Assembly (NCBI GenBank): GCA_023416585.1
Contig: JAEZHM010000042.1
Coordinates: 1-64,000 of the forward strand
DNA length: 64,000 nt
DNA from: Bacillota bacterium
GTDB lineage: Bacteria > Bacillota > Clostridia > Christensenellales > Aristaeellaceae
Direction of reading: 5' to 3'
Every line of letters starts with the position of its first letter. Positions within the stretch are counted from its first letter, which is position 1. Both the position numbers and the translations under genes were made by a program. The notes below the pieces were generated by a model, which had not been told where the DNA came from, searched no databases, and saw only the letters and a list, made by a program, of their open reading frames with translations. Below, in pieces: positions 34,530 to 41,880 of the stretch.

Positions 34530-34892
34530 ATGAACTATATTACGGATCAGGGTATTAAGGCTGCGGTGCTCACCGCAGAGGAAAAATGGAATACTGTCCA
34601 GGATGCTTTGGACTGCATGGCAACAGCATCGTATGAAGGCAGCCTGGGGATGATTGTGCCCAAGGAATGCTTGCCGGAGGCGTTCTTCCAGCTTAAAACA
34701 GGCTTTGCGGGAGAAGTGCTTCAAAAGTTTTCCAATTATCGCATGATGATCGCCGTCGCCGGAGACTTCAGCGGTTATGCCAGCCGTAGTTTGAAGGACT
34801 TCATCTATGAGAGCAACAAAGGCCGCCAGGTGTTTTTCAAGGCCACGGTCGAGGAAAGCCTGGCATCATTCGTAAAGGCTGCTGCTCTCTGA
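34530..34892 (+). CDS. DUF4180 family protein
   Basis: A 120-residue protein of the DUF4180 type, function unknown. The family pattern is seen in ALDCMATASYEGSLGMIVPKECLPEAFF split around residues 27-54, LKTGFAGEVLQKFSNY (about 57-72) and IAVAGDFSGYASRSLKDFIYESN (IAVAGDFSGY and SLKDFIYESN, about 76-98). No signal peptide or membrane helix is seen. It follows the HTH regulator gene on the same strand. A decayed second copy of its 3' half lies at 35902-36003, on the far side of the DUF1801 gene. Confidence 0.85.
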   Translation: MNYITDQGIKAAVLTAEEKWNTVQDALDCMATASYEGSLGMIVPKECLPEAFFQLKTGFAGEVLQKFSNYRMMIAVAGDFSGYASRSLKDFIYESNKGRQVFFKATVEESLASFVKAAAL

Positions 34893-35008
34893 TCGGCGCT
34901 GCCATCCTCCCGGCACATGCTTTTTAACTGCTAACATAGTACGGTTTACGCAAAGACAAAATGAAAAGGGTCAAGATATCCTGTGAATGGAAGCGGGGGT
35001 GCTCCTTG

Positions 35009-35602
35009 ATGAAAAACATCCATATGAATCCCAAGGTTGATGATTTTATGAACAGAGCAGAAAAGTGGCAGGAAGAGTTCACAAAATTGAGAACGATCCT
35101 ACTTGACTTCCAGCTGACCGAAGAATTGAAATGGGGTAAGCCTTGCTATACATTTGAAGATAACAACATCGTATTGATGCACGGCTTTAAGGAATACTGC
35201 GCGCTTCTGTTCATCAAAGGTTCCCTGATGCGCGATCCCCATGGCATTCTGGTCCAGCAGACGGAGAATGTACAGGCGGGGCGCCAGATACGCTTCACTA
35301 GCGTTCATGAAATAGCCGCAATGGAATCCACTTTGAAAGACTATGTTCGTGAGGCCATTGAAGTGGAAAAGGCCGGCCTGGAAGTGGATTTCAAGAAGAA
35401 TACAGAGTATACAATCCCTGAAGAATTGCAAAACAAGCTGAATGAAATTCCTTCTCTGAAGACAGCTTTTGAAGCTTTGGCACCGGGGCGGCAAAGAGGC
35501 TACCTCCTCTATTTTTCCGCACCCAAGCAAGCAAAAACCCGGGAGTCAAGGGTTGAAAAATGCATGCCGCAGATACTGGATGGAAAGGGATTGAATGATT
35601 AG
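35009..35602 (+). CDS. YdeI/DUF1801 family protein
   Basis: A 197-residue protein with an N-terminal DUF1801 fold (about residues 20-125: LRTILLDFQLTEELKWGKPCYTF, NNIVLMHGFKEYCALLFIKG and a QAGRQIRFTSVHEI region) and a C-terminal YdeI-type bacteriocin-protection/OmdA segment (PEELQNKLNEIPSLKTAFEALAPGRQRGYLLYFS in pieces, ending AKTRESRVEKCMPQIL). Function in this organism is unknown. The ATG at 35009 (MKNIHMNPKVDDF) is preferred because the family begins there; GCGGGGG is the nearest ribosome-site-like sequence. Confidence 0.88.
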   Translation: MKNIHMNPKVDDFMNRAEKWQEEFTKLRTILLDFQLTEELKWGKPCYTFEDNNIVLMHGFKEYCALLFIKGSLMRDPHGILVQQTENVQAGRQIRFTSVHEIAAMESTLKDYVREAIEVEKAGLEVDFKKNTEYTIPEELQNKLNEIPSLKTAFEALAPGRQRGYLLYFSAPKQAKTRESRVEKCMPQILDGKGLND

Positions 35603-36057
35603 ATGCCCATGATGCCGAAATCACCCGCGTGGAATATTGTTTTATTTGCTCCTTCCGCTGTCTGCGGGCGGCCATTGTCGTCTTCTTTGGGATGCGAAGC
35701 ATACCTCTAGTATTTTGTCAACTACAGAAGTTTCGGAATGAGGGCATCTGTGAATCGTTATCCTATTGCAGCCTTGCGGGGCTTGACTACTTGGTAAGTC
35801 CATTCATCTTTACTGGAAAGCCGCAGGGCGGGGGCTTGCTAAATACTGCAAATAGACCTTGCGGTGGAAGTGCCGCAAAAACTCACCGATAATAGCATGA
35901 AATCGCCGTTACCGGCGATTTCAGCGGCCATTCCAGCCAGAGTAAAGAGACTTTGTCCACGAGAGAAACAAGGGCTGCCAGAGTTTTTCAAATCTACTCC
36001 TAGAAAGATTAGCAGCATTCACAAAGGCAATTGCCCGCTGAACAGCAACCCACACGG
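35603..36057. other. Intergenic region with gene debris
   Basis: About 455 bp. The right part carries the DUF4180 remnant described separately. The left part (35603-35880) shows no recognisable gene, promoter or hairpin; short open frames there have no family resemblance. Confidence 0.5.
35902..36003 (+). pseudogene. Decayed DUF4180 gene remnant
   Basis: Translation gives IAVTGDFSGHSSQSKETL and then ARVFQIYS before a stop, aligning with IAVAGDFSGYASRSLKDF and RQVFF of the intact DUF4180 protein 1.1 kb upstream. DNA similarity extends on both sides of this frame (about 35890-36040), with small differences that disrupt it. There is no start codon or upstream half. It is a degraded duplicate or second family member. 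Confidence 0.7.
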
Positions 36058-36264
36058 TCACCGATTGCTTTCCTCATTGAATACCAGGCCGTGCTCCATG
36101 AGTACGGCTCTTAAAATGCCCAATGCCTTGGGTCCAAAACCGTGAAGTGCCAGCAGCTCAGACTCTTTCAATCCTGCAAGCTGTTCCAGTGTATTGATGC
36201 CCGCAGCATGAAGCGCCCGGTGTGCAGGCTGGCCTATTTTGATAGTAGGCAGTTCAGGCAGCAT
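36058..36264 (-). CDS. Small helix-hairpin-helix DNA-binding protein (RNAP alpha-CTD-like)
   Basis: A 68-residue protein built of two helix-hairpin-helix-like units: LPTIKIGQPAHRALHAAGIN followed by TLEQLAGLKESELLALHG and FGPKALGILRAVL. The pattern resembles the C-terminal domain of RNA polymerase alpha and the small stand-alone proteins related to it. Similar proteins often accompany DUF1801 genes, and here the DUF1801 gene lies nearby on the other strand. GGAGG is four bases before the ATG. Confidence 0.85.
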   Translation of the reverse strand: MLPELPTIKIGQPAHRALHAAGINTLEQLAGLKESELLALHGFGPKALGILRAVLMEHGLVFNEESNR

Positions 36265-36285
36265 AATACCTCCGACAAATTATTG

Positions 36286-36804
36286 CTATATCTCATCCAC
36301 AAATTTCAAAACCGTTTTTTCCAGGTTCATGATGCCGTTGGTAAAGCCCTGCGAGTTATCCAGCACGGCGTCGGCCACCTTCTTGTAGGTATCAATGCGC
36401 GTCTCATACAGCCGCACCACCTCATCCTTGCCTTTTAACGCCAGCATGGGCCGTCTGTCCAGTTTGATGTCAGACAAAATATCTTCCAGCGGCCTGTCGA
36501 TCAAAATAATGATACCCTGGTTGCGCATGATGAGCCGGTTCTCTTCCCTCATCACCAAGCCGCCGCCTGTGGAGACGATGGCGGGTTTTTGGTCCGCCAG
36601 ATACATCAAAAGATTGGTTTCCGCGTTGCGGAAAGCCTGCTCTCCCGGCCCGTCAAATATCTGCTGAACGGTCATGCCCGTCATTTCGGTGATCAGCGTA
36701 TCGGTATCCACATAAGGCACGCCCATCCTTCCCGCCAGGCGCCTGCCCAGGCTGCTCTTGCCGCTTCCCGGCATCCCAATCAGGAAAACGTGGCGGTCCA
36801 TCAT
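36286..36804 (-). CDS. aroK: Shikimate kinase
   Basis: A 172-residue kinase that phosphorylates shikimate with ATP in the aromatic pathway. The Walker A loop GMPGSGKSSLGRRLA (about residues 10-24), the shikimate-binding DTD (VDTDTLI, about 34), the central STGGGLVMREENR (about 78) and the lid RRPML (about 117) are present. Its start overlaps the chorismate mutase stop by four bases (ATGA), so translation is coupled. It is the last gene of the mutase-kinase pair behind the two-component system. Confidence 0.94.
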   Translation of the reverse strand: MMDRHVFLIGMPGSGKSSLGRRLAGRMGVPYVDTDTLITEMTGMTVQQIFDGPGEQAFRNAETNLLMYLADQKPAIVSTGGGLVMREENRLIMRNQGIIILIDRPLEDILSDIKLDRRPMLALKGKDEVVRLYETRIDTYKKVADAVLDNSQGFTNGIMNLEKTVLKFVDEI

Positions 36805-37088
36805 AGAGTGTCACCCCGATTCAGAACGCTCTCCTGCGCAAGGCGGCTAAGGCGCATAATTTCCATAAACAGAGCCCTTGCGCTTTGTTCCAGCGTTTTA
36901 TCGTTAAGCATTTCCACCCGTGAACTTAAAACTTGTTCCTCCCGGCTTGCATCCAGCACCGGCAGATTGTTTTCCCGCTTGTACTCTGCCACCTGACGGC
37001 TTACCTCCATGCGCCGCTCGAACAGCTTCGTAAGTTCCCGGTCGATTTCGTCAAGTTCCCGCCTAAGCGCGGCTATATCCCCGCTCAT
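36801..37088 (-). CDS. Chorismate mutase, AroQ class
   Basis: A 95-residue all-helical chorismate mutase that rearranges chorismate to prephenate. The N-terminal LRRELDEIDRELTKLFERRMEVSRQVAEYK (LRRELDEIDRELTKLF; RRMEVSRQVAEYK) has the AroQ arginine and lysine positions, and the EEQVLSSRVEML segment follows. It is a stand-alone monofunctional domain. The start overlaps the histidine kinase stop by four bases, and the stop overlaps aroK by four, an unusual physical link between signalling and aromatic synthesis genes. Confidence 0.9.
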   Translation of the reverse strand: MSGDIAALRRELDEIDRELTKLFERRMEVSRQVAEYKRENNLPVLDASREEQVLSSRVEMLNDKTLEQSARALFMEIMRLSRLAQESVLNRGDTL

Positions 37089-38569
37089 GGGGTTTCCTCC
37101 TCCTGTTCCGGCTTATCCCGGCCGGCCTTTTCCTTCCCCTTTTCCAGGGTGAATTCGAAGGCGGCCCCCTTTTCAGTGGGCAAAAGGCGGATCGTTTGCC
37201 CGTGGGCTTCAAGAATGCGCCGGCAGATACTCAAGCCCAGCCCGGTGCCCTTGCCCGAGGTATGAGCCTTGTCCGCCTTGTAAAACCGTTCGAAAATGTG
37301 GGGCTGGTCCTGAGGCAGGATGCCCGAGCCGTTGTCAGCCAGGGTGATAAATACCTGCCTGTCTTCCTCACGCGTCCGCCAGGTAATTTTACCTTTTTCA
37401 GGGGTGAACTTCAATGCGTTATCCAGAAGATTCACCACAACCTGCTCGATGCGGTCGCTGTCCCCCCAACAATAGCACTGATCCTTAAGAAAATCAACAT
37501 CCACTTCCAACTGCTTATGGTCGATATCCGACATCCTCCGGATCAGCGCCCGGCGGATCATTTCATTGATGTCAAAATTCTGATAATTCGGCTTGGCCTC
37601 GCCCTGCTCCATGCGGCTAAGATCCAACAGGTCGGCAATGAGCTTGGTAAGGCGCTTGGCTTCGTCCCCCACGATTTTCAGATATCTGGGATGCTCCTCC
37701 TGCGGGATGGTGCCGTCCTGCATGCCTTCCAGAAAGCCCTGGATGCTTGTCATAGGGGAGCGCAGCTCGTGGGATACGTTGGCCACAAATTCGCGCCGGG
37801 ATTCCTCCGTGCGTTTTAACTGCCCTGCCATGGAGTTGAAGGAAGACGCAAGCTCCCGAACTTCCAGTACGCCTGCCTCGTCCGCCCTCACATCAAACTT
37901 GCCCCTGGCCATTTCCCTTGCCGCCTGGGACATGCCAAGAAGCGGCTTGGTCAGCTGCCGTGTAATAACATAGACGCTTACCACAGCCAGCAACACTGCG
38001 AGCCCTGCCCCGGCCAGCACCTGCCAGACCAGGTTCTTAAACTCCGCCTCCACCACCTGTACCCTGGTATGGACGAATACTGCCCCTAAAACCATCCCGT
38101 CCTGTATCCAGGGTACCGCCACGGTAAATACCGGGCCGAACCCAGGCACATTGGTGCGTATCTGAACATCTTTCCCTGACAGCGCCTGATAAAGCGCATC
38201 ATAGATTTCAGAAATTTTCAGCGTCTGGGCAAGGTCGAGGTTTCCCGAAAGGCTCGTATTCAGATTATGCTGAATATTACCCTGGCGGTCCACCACCACA
38301 ATCACGGCCCCAAACTCTTTGTAAAGCTTCTGCGCTTTCCATTGCATATATTGTTCCGCAGTCGGTTCCAAACCCAAATACCTGTCCAATGGGCTTGTCT
38401 GGCTGGCCAGATAGGCAATCTCCCGTGCCTGGCTTTTCAGTTCTTCCATGCGGGCATTGATTCTGTCATTGCGGATGGTGACATAGGAAAGCGATGCCCA
38501 TACGGTGATGAGCGTAAGCAGCAGCCCCAGAAAAACAGAAAACAGCCGTGCAAACATGCTGCGGAACAT
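37085..38569 (-). CDS. Two-component sensor histidine kinase
   Basis: A 494-residue membrane kinase. A first helix (about residues 6-28), an extracytoplasmic sensor domain (30-165), a second helix (about 172-192) and a HAMP linker (RQLTKPLLGMSQAAREMARG) precede the HisKA box FVANVSHELRSPMTS (His near residue 265) and the ATPase domain with the N box VVNLLDNALKF and the G boxes DNGSGI and GKGTGLGLSI. The ATG at 38569 follows TGGAGG; the in-frame TTG at 38581 overlaps that site. The response regulator lies 25 bp upstream. The signal is unknown. Confidence 0.94.
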   Translation of the reverse strand: MFRSMFARLFSVFLGLLLTLITVWASLSYVTIRNDRINARMEELKSQAREIAYLASQTSPLDRYLGLEPTAEQYMQWKAQKLYKEFGAVIVVVDRQGNIQHNLNTSLSGNLDLAQTLKISEIYDALYQALSGKDVQIRTNVPGFGPVFTVAVPWIQDGMVLGAVFVHTRVQVVEAEFKNLVWQVLAGAGLAVLLAVVSVYVITRQLTKPLLGMSQAAREMARGKFDVRADEAGVLEVRELASSFNSMAGQLKRTEESRREFVANVSHELRSPMTSIQGFLEGMQDGTIPQEEHPRYLKIVGDEAKRLTKLIADLLDLSRMEQGEAKPNYQNFDINEMIRRALIRRMSDIDHKQLEVDVDFLKDQCYCWGDSDRIEQVVVNLLDNALKFTPEKGKITWRTREEDRQVFITLADNGSGILPQDQPHIFERFYKADKAHTSGKGTGLGLSICRRILEAHGQTIRLLPTEKGAAFEFTLEKGKEKAGRDKPEQEEETP

Positions 38570-38594
38570 GGACGCCTCCAAAATGTTAGCCGTA

Positions 38595-39290
38595 TTACTT
38601 CACTTCAAATTTGTACCCTACGCCCCATACGGTGCGGATCTGCCAGCCATATTCCTCACAGCCGGGAAGCTTTTCCCTAAGGCGTTTGATGTGCACATCC
38701 ACCGTGCGGCTGTCACCGAAGAAGTCAAACCCCCACACCTTCTCTAAAAGCTGCTCCCTGGTAAACACCAGGTTGGCGTTGGATGCCAGAAAGTACAATA
38801 CCTCCAGCTCCTTGGGGGGCATTTCCACAGGCTTGCCCTGATAATGCACCTCGTATTGGCTGAGGCTCACCGTAAGATTGGGGAAAGAAATAGCATCCCC
38901 CTTATCTTCCGTCCCACCCGGCTGGGTACGGCGCAGGACAGCCTTGATCCTGGCCACCAGTTCCTTGGGCTCAAAGGGTTTGGTCAAATAGTCGTCCGCG
39001 CCCAGCTCCAGCCCCAGCACCTTATCAAAGGTCTCATCCTTGGCGGTAAGCATGATGATGGGAATGGCGCTGAACTGACGCACGGCGCGGCACACCTGCC
39101 AGCCGTCCATGCCGGGGAGCATGATATCCAGCAAAAGCAGATTGGGCGGCCTGCGGCGGAAGGCCGCCAGGCCCTCGTCTCCCCGAGCTGCGCTCTGGAC
39201 TTCAAAGCCTTCCTTTTCAAGGTAAAGCCGCACCAACTGGCTGATGTTTGGATCATCGTCCACCAGGAGGATCATGGGCTTGTCCTTCAT
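38595..39290 (-). CDS. OmpR/PhoB family response regulator
   Basis: A 231-residue DNA-binding response regulator. The receiver domain has LLVDDDPN, the phosphoacceptor Asp near residue 55 in LLLLDIMLPGMDG, the Thr in MLTAKDE and the Lys in LTKPFEPKEL. The winged-helix output domain (about residues 135-230) contains LTREQLLEKVWGFDF-like FTREQLLEKVWGFDF and RTVDVHIKRLREKL. It pairs with the histidine kinase just downstream. mutS2 lies 25 bp upstream on the same strand, so these may share transcripts. Confidence 0.95.
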   Translation of the reverse strand: MKDKPMILLVDDDPNISQLVRLYLEKEGFEVQSAARGDEGLAAFRRRPPNLLLLDIMLPGMDGWQVCRAVRQFSAIPIIMLTAKDETFDKVLGLELGADDYLTKPFEPKELVARIKAVLRRTQPGGTEDKGDAISFPNLTVSLSQYEVHYQGKPVEMPPKELEVLYFLASNANLVFTREQLLEKVWGFDFFGDSRTVDVHIKRLREKLPGCEEYGWQIRTVWGVGYKFEVK

Positions 39291-39315
39291 GATTTCCCCT
39301 TCCCTCTTCTGCGTA

Positions 39316-41673
39316 CTATTTCAACGTAACTACGGTAACGCCGCTCTCGCCTTCCCCAAATACGCCCAGCCGGAAGGATTTCACATGGGGATGGTGGCGC
39401 AAGTGCTGCTGGATATTGGCGCGAAGCACCCCAGTGCCCTTGCCGTGGATAATGGATACCTCGCCTAAAGAGGCCAGTACGGCTTCATCCAGGTATTGAT
39501 CCACTTCAGGCAGCGCCTCGTCCGTAGCCTTGCCCCTGATATCCAGCTCCATGGGTACGGAACGGATGGCGGCGCTCGTCTTTGTACTCACCCGGACAGC
39601 CTGTTTCTTGGGCGGTTCCTTTATAAGGCGAAGCTGGCTTAAATGCGCCTTCAGCTTCATGATGCCGGCCTGGATCTGTACCTCACCCTTGTCGTCGGGC
39701 TTGTTAAGCACAACACCCTTGGTATTCAGATGTACAATCTCCACCTCATCGCCAACGCGCAAGTCCCTGGGCGGTTCGGTGACGCGGAAGGATGGGGTAG
39801 AAAGGCCCTCGCTTAAAGACTCGATGCCGTCCTGCATGCGCTTGCGCAATTGCTGGACCTGATGTTCAGGCGTGGCGGCCCCTTCTTTTTTCAGGCGTTT
39901 GAGTTCGCTCATGATGGTTTCGGATTCCCGCCGGGCGTTTTCCAGCACGCGCTTGGCGTCATCCTTGGCCTTGCGCATGGTGGTCTCCCGCTTTTCCTCC
40001 ATCTCCCGGCGCAGCTTTTCAGCCTCGTCCCGAAGCCTGACCGTCTCCTGGTGGGCTTCCTCGGTCAGCTTCCGTTCTTTTTCGGCCACCTGCCTGTGGT
40101 ATTCAGCGTTGGCGATTACATCCTCAAAGCGGATGGTATCGTGGCTTAAAAGCTCCTTCGCATCGCCGATGAGATCTTCCGGCAGACCCAGTTTACGGGA
40201 AATTTCAAAGGCGTTGCTCTTGCCCGGCACGCCGATGGACAGGCGGTAGGTAGGACGGAGCGTTTCCACATCAAATTCCACACTGGCGTTCTCCACGCCT
40301 TTTGTGGTAAGAGCAAAGGCCTTCAGCTCACTGTAATGGGTTGTGGCCAGGGTGCGAACCTTGATTTTCAGCAGATGAGACAAAATGCTCTGGGCCAGCG
40401 CAGCGCCTTCGGTGGGATCGGTGCCAGCGCCCAGCTCATCAAAGAGAACCAGGTCGTCGGGCGCCACGCTGCGAACGATGCCTACAATGTTGGTCATGTG
40501 GGAAGAGAATGTAGACAGGCTCTGCTCAATGCTCTGCTCATCGCCTATGTCGGCATGCACCTGATGGAATATGGCAAGCTCCGTGCCCAGATCCGCGGGT
40601 AAATGAAGGCCTGCCTGTGCCATCAAAGCGAACAGGCCCACTGTTTTAAGTGTTACGGTTTTTCCGCCGGTATTGGGGCCTGTGACCACAAGGGAAGTAA
40701 ATTCCTCGCCCATCCAAAGGTTCATGGGCACCACTTTTTGCGGATCAATCAAGGGATGGCGGCCCCGTATGATTTTCACAAAACCACGCCGGTTGAGTTT
40801 GGGGGCGCTGGCACGCATCTCCCTGGCCAGTGTGCCCTTTGCAAATATGAAATCAAGGCGGCTCAATATGCTTATGTTGTCCTGCATTACCTTGGCATAG
40901 GGGGCCACCGCGGCGGATAACGCCATTAAGATGCGCTCGATCTCCTGCTTTTCCTTGGCGACCCACTGCTTGATTTCGTTACCTAACTCCACCACCGCCA
41001 TAGGCTCCACAAAGATGGTGGCGCCGCTGGAAGACTGGTCATGGGTAAGGCCGGGGACACTGGAACGGTACTCCTGCTTTACAGGCAGCACGTAACGGTC
41101 ATTGCGCACGGTGATGATGGGATCCTGCAAATATTTCGCAAAAGCCGTGCTGTGAAGCATGCCGTTCAATTTTTCCCGCACCTTATCATTGGCAATGCGG
41201 ATGTGCCGGCGGATGTTTGCAAGCTCAGCGCTAGCCCCATCAGCGATCTCTTCTTCACTGATGATGGCGTCGGTAATCTCACGCTCCAACTGCGGCAAAA
41301 CGGTAATCCCGGAAGCTTGCCTTATGATAAGGGGTGTATTCTCCCGGTCTGTGACTAGGGAAGAGCGTGCCGCTCTGGCTGCACGAAGACAATCGGCGAT
41401 CTGCAAAAGGGGCTTGGGTGACAATGTGGCGCCCTTGTCTGCCAAGATCAAATGGGAGGTAATGTCCTCAAATGCGATCAGGGGATTACCGCCAAGGTAA
41501 GTCAAGATCACAAGGGCCTCCTCTGTTTCCTGCTGCCATTCCTCAATTTCCGCCGGGTTAGAGGTGGGGATCAAATCGCGGCAAAGCTGCGCTCCCATTG
41601 GCGTCAGCGCCATGGATGCCAGCTGCTCGCGAATCTTTGTAAATTCAAGTACCCTCAGGGTGCGCTCGGTCAT
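39316..41673 (-). CDS. mutS2: Endonuclease MutS2
   Basis: A 785-residue MutS-family ATPase with a C-terminal Smr nuclease domain, linked to suppression of recombination and rescue of collided ribosomes in Bacillus. Walker A is TGPNTGGKTVTLKT (about residue 330), Walker B LVLFDELGAGTDPTEGAAL, and a long Glu/Arg-rich coiled coil spans about 510-620. The Smr domain ends the protein (LDIRGKATDEAL, IIHGKGTGVLR, HPHVKSFRLG). The ATG at 41673 is placed nine bases after GAGG; an earlier ATG at 41682 abuts it. Confidence 0.96.
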   Translation of the reverse strand: MTERTLRVLEFTKIREQLASMALTPMGAQLCRDLIPTSNPAEIEEWQQETEEALVILTYLGGNPLIAFEDITSHLILADKGATLSPKPLLQIADCLRAARAARSSLVTDRENTPLIIRQASGITVLPQLEREITDAIISEEEIADGASAELANIRRHIRIANDKVREKLNGMLHSTAFAKYLQDPIITVRNDRYVLPVKQEYRSSVPGLTHDQSSSGATIFVEPMAVVELGNEIKQWVAKEKQEIERILMALSAAVAPYAKVMQDNISILSRLDFIFAKGTLAREMRASAPKLNRRGFVKIIRGRHPLIDPQKVVPMNLWMGEEFTSLVVTGPNTGGKTVTLKTVGLFALMAQAGLHLPADLGTELAIFHQVHADIGDEQSIEQSLSTFSSHMTNIVGIVRSVAPDDLVLFDELGAGTDPTEGAALAQSILSHLLKIKVRTLATTHYSELKAFALTTKGVENASVEFDVETLRPTYRLSIGVPGKSNAFEISRKLGLPEDLIGDAKELLSHDTIRFEDVIANAEYHRQVAEKERKLTEEAHQETVRLRDEAEKLRREMEEKRETTMRKAKDDAKRVLENARRESETIMSELKRLKKEGAATPEHQVQQLRKRMQDGIESLSEGLSTPSFRVTEPPRDLRVGDEVEIVHLNTKGVVLNKPDDKGEVQIQAGIMKLKAHLSQLRLIKEPPKKQAVRVSTKTSAAIRSVPMELDIRGKATDEALPEVDQYLDEAVLASLGEVSIIHGKGTGVLRANIQQHLRHHPHVKSFRLGVFGEGESGVTVVTLK

Positions 41674-41744
41674 ATGTTTCATCCTCAATATTGTTGATTA
41701 TGTTTTTCTCCCCGAAAGCATTTTTAGGTCAAGTAGGAAGATTT

Positions 41745-41880
41745 CGCGCCTGCGGGCGCGACCAGGGCTTTCCGGTCGCCCTGGACCTTCGGGGGCATAT
41801 CTTTTTCTTTTTCAACCCAATATAGAGATTCCAAAGGGATGCATCCCTTTGGCAGGGGTCCAGGGGACGCCGTCCCCTGG
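41745..41880. repeat. Array of four palindromes between mutS2 and the U32 peptidase gene
   Basis: In order: CGCGCC/GGCGCG (41745-41760), CCAGGGC/GCCCTGG (41762-41784), a perfect 22-bp palindrome with half-site CCAAAGGGATG (41831-41852), and CCAGGGGACG/CGTCCCCTGG (41860-41880). The last ends exactly at the stop codon of the U32 peptidase gene. The composition and the repeated CCAGGG theme suggest a dispersed intergenic element; it may also terminate transcription. Confidence 0.7.
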
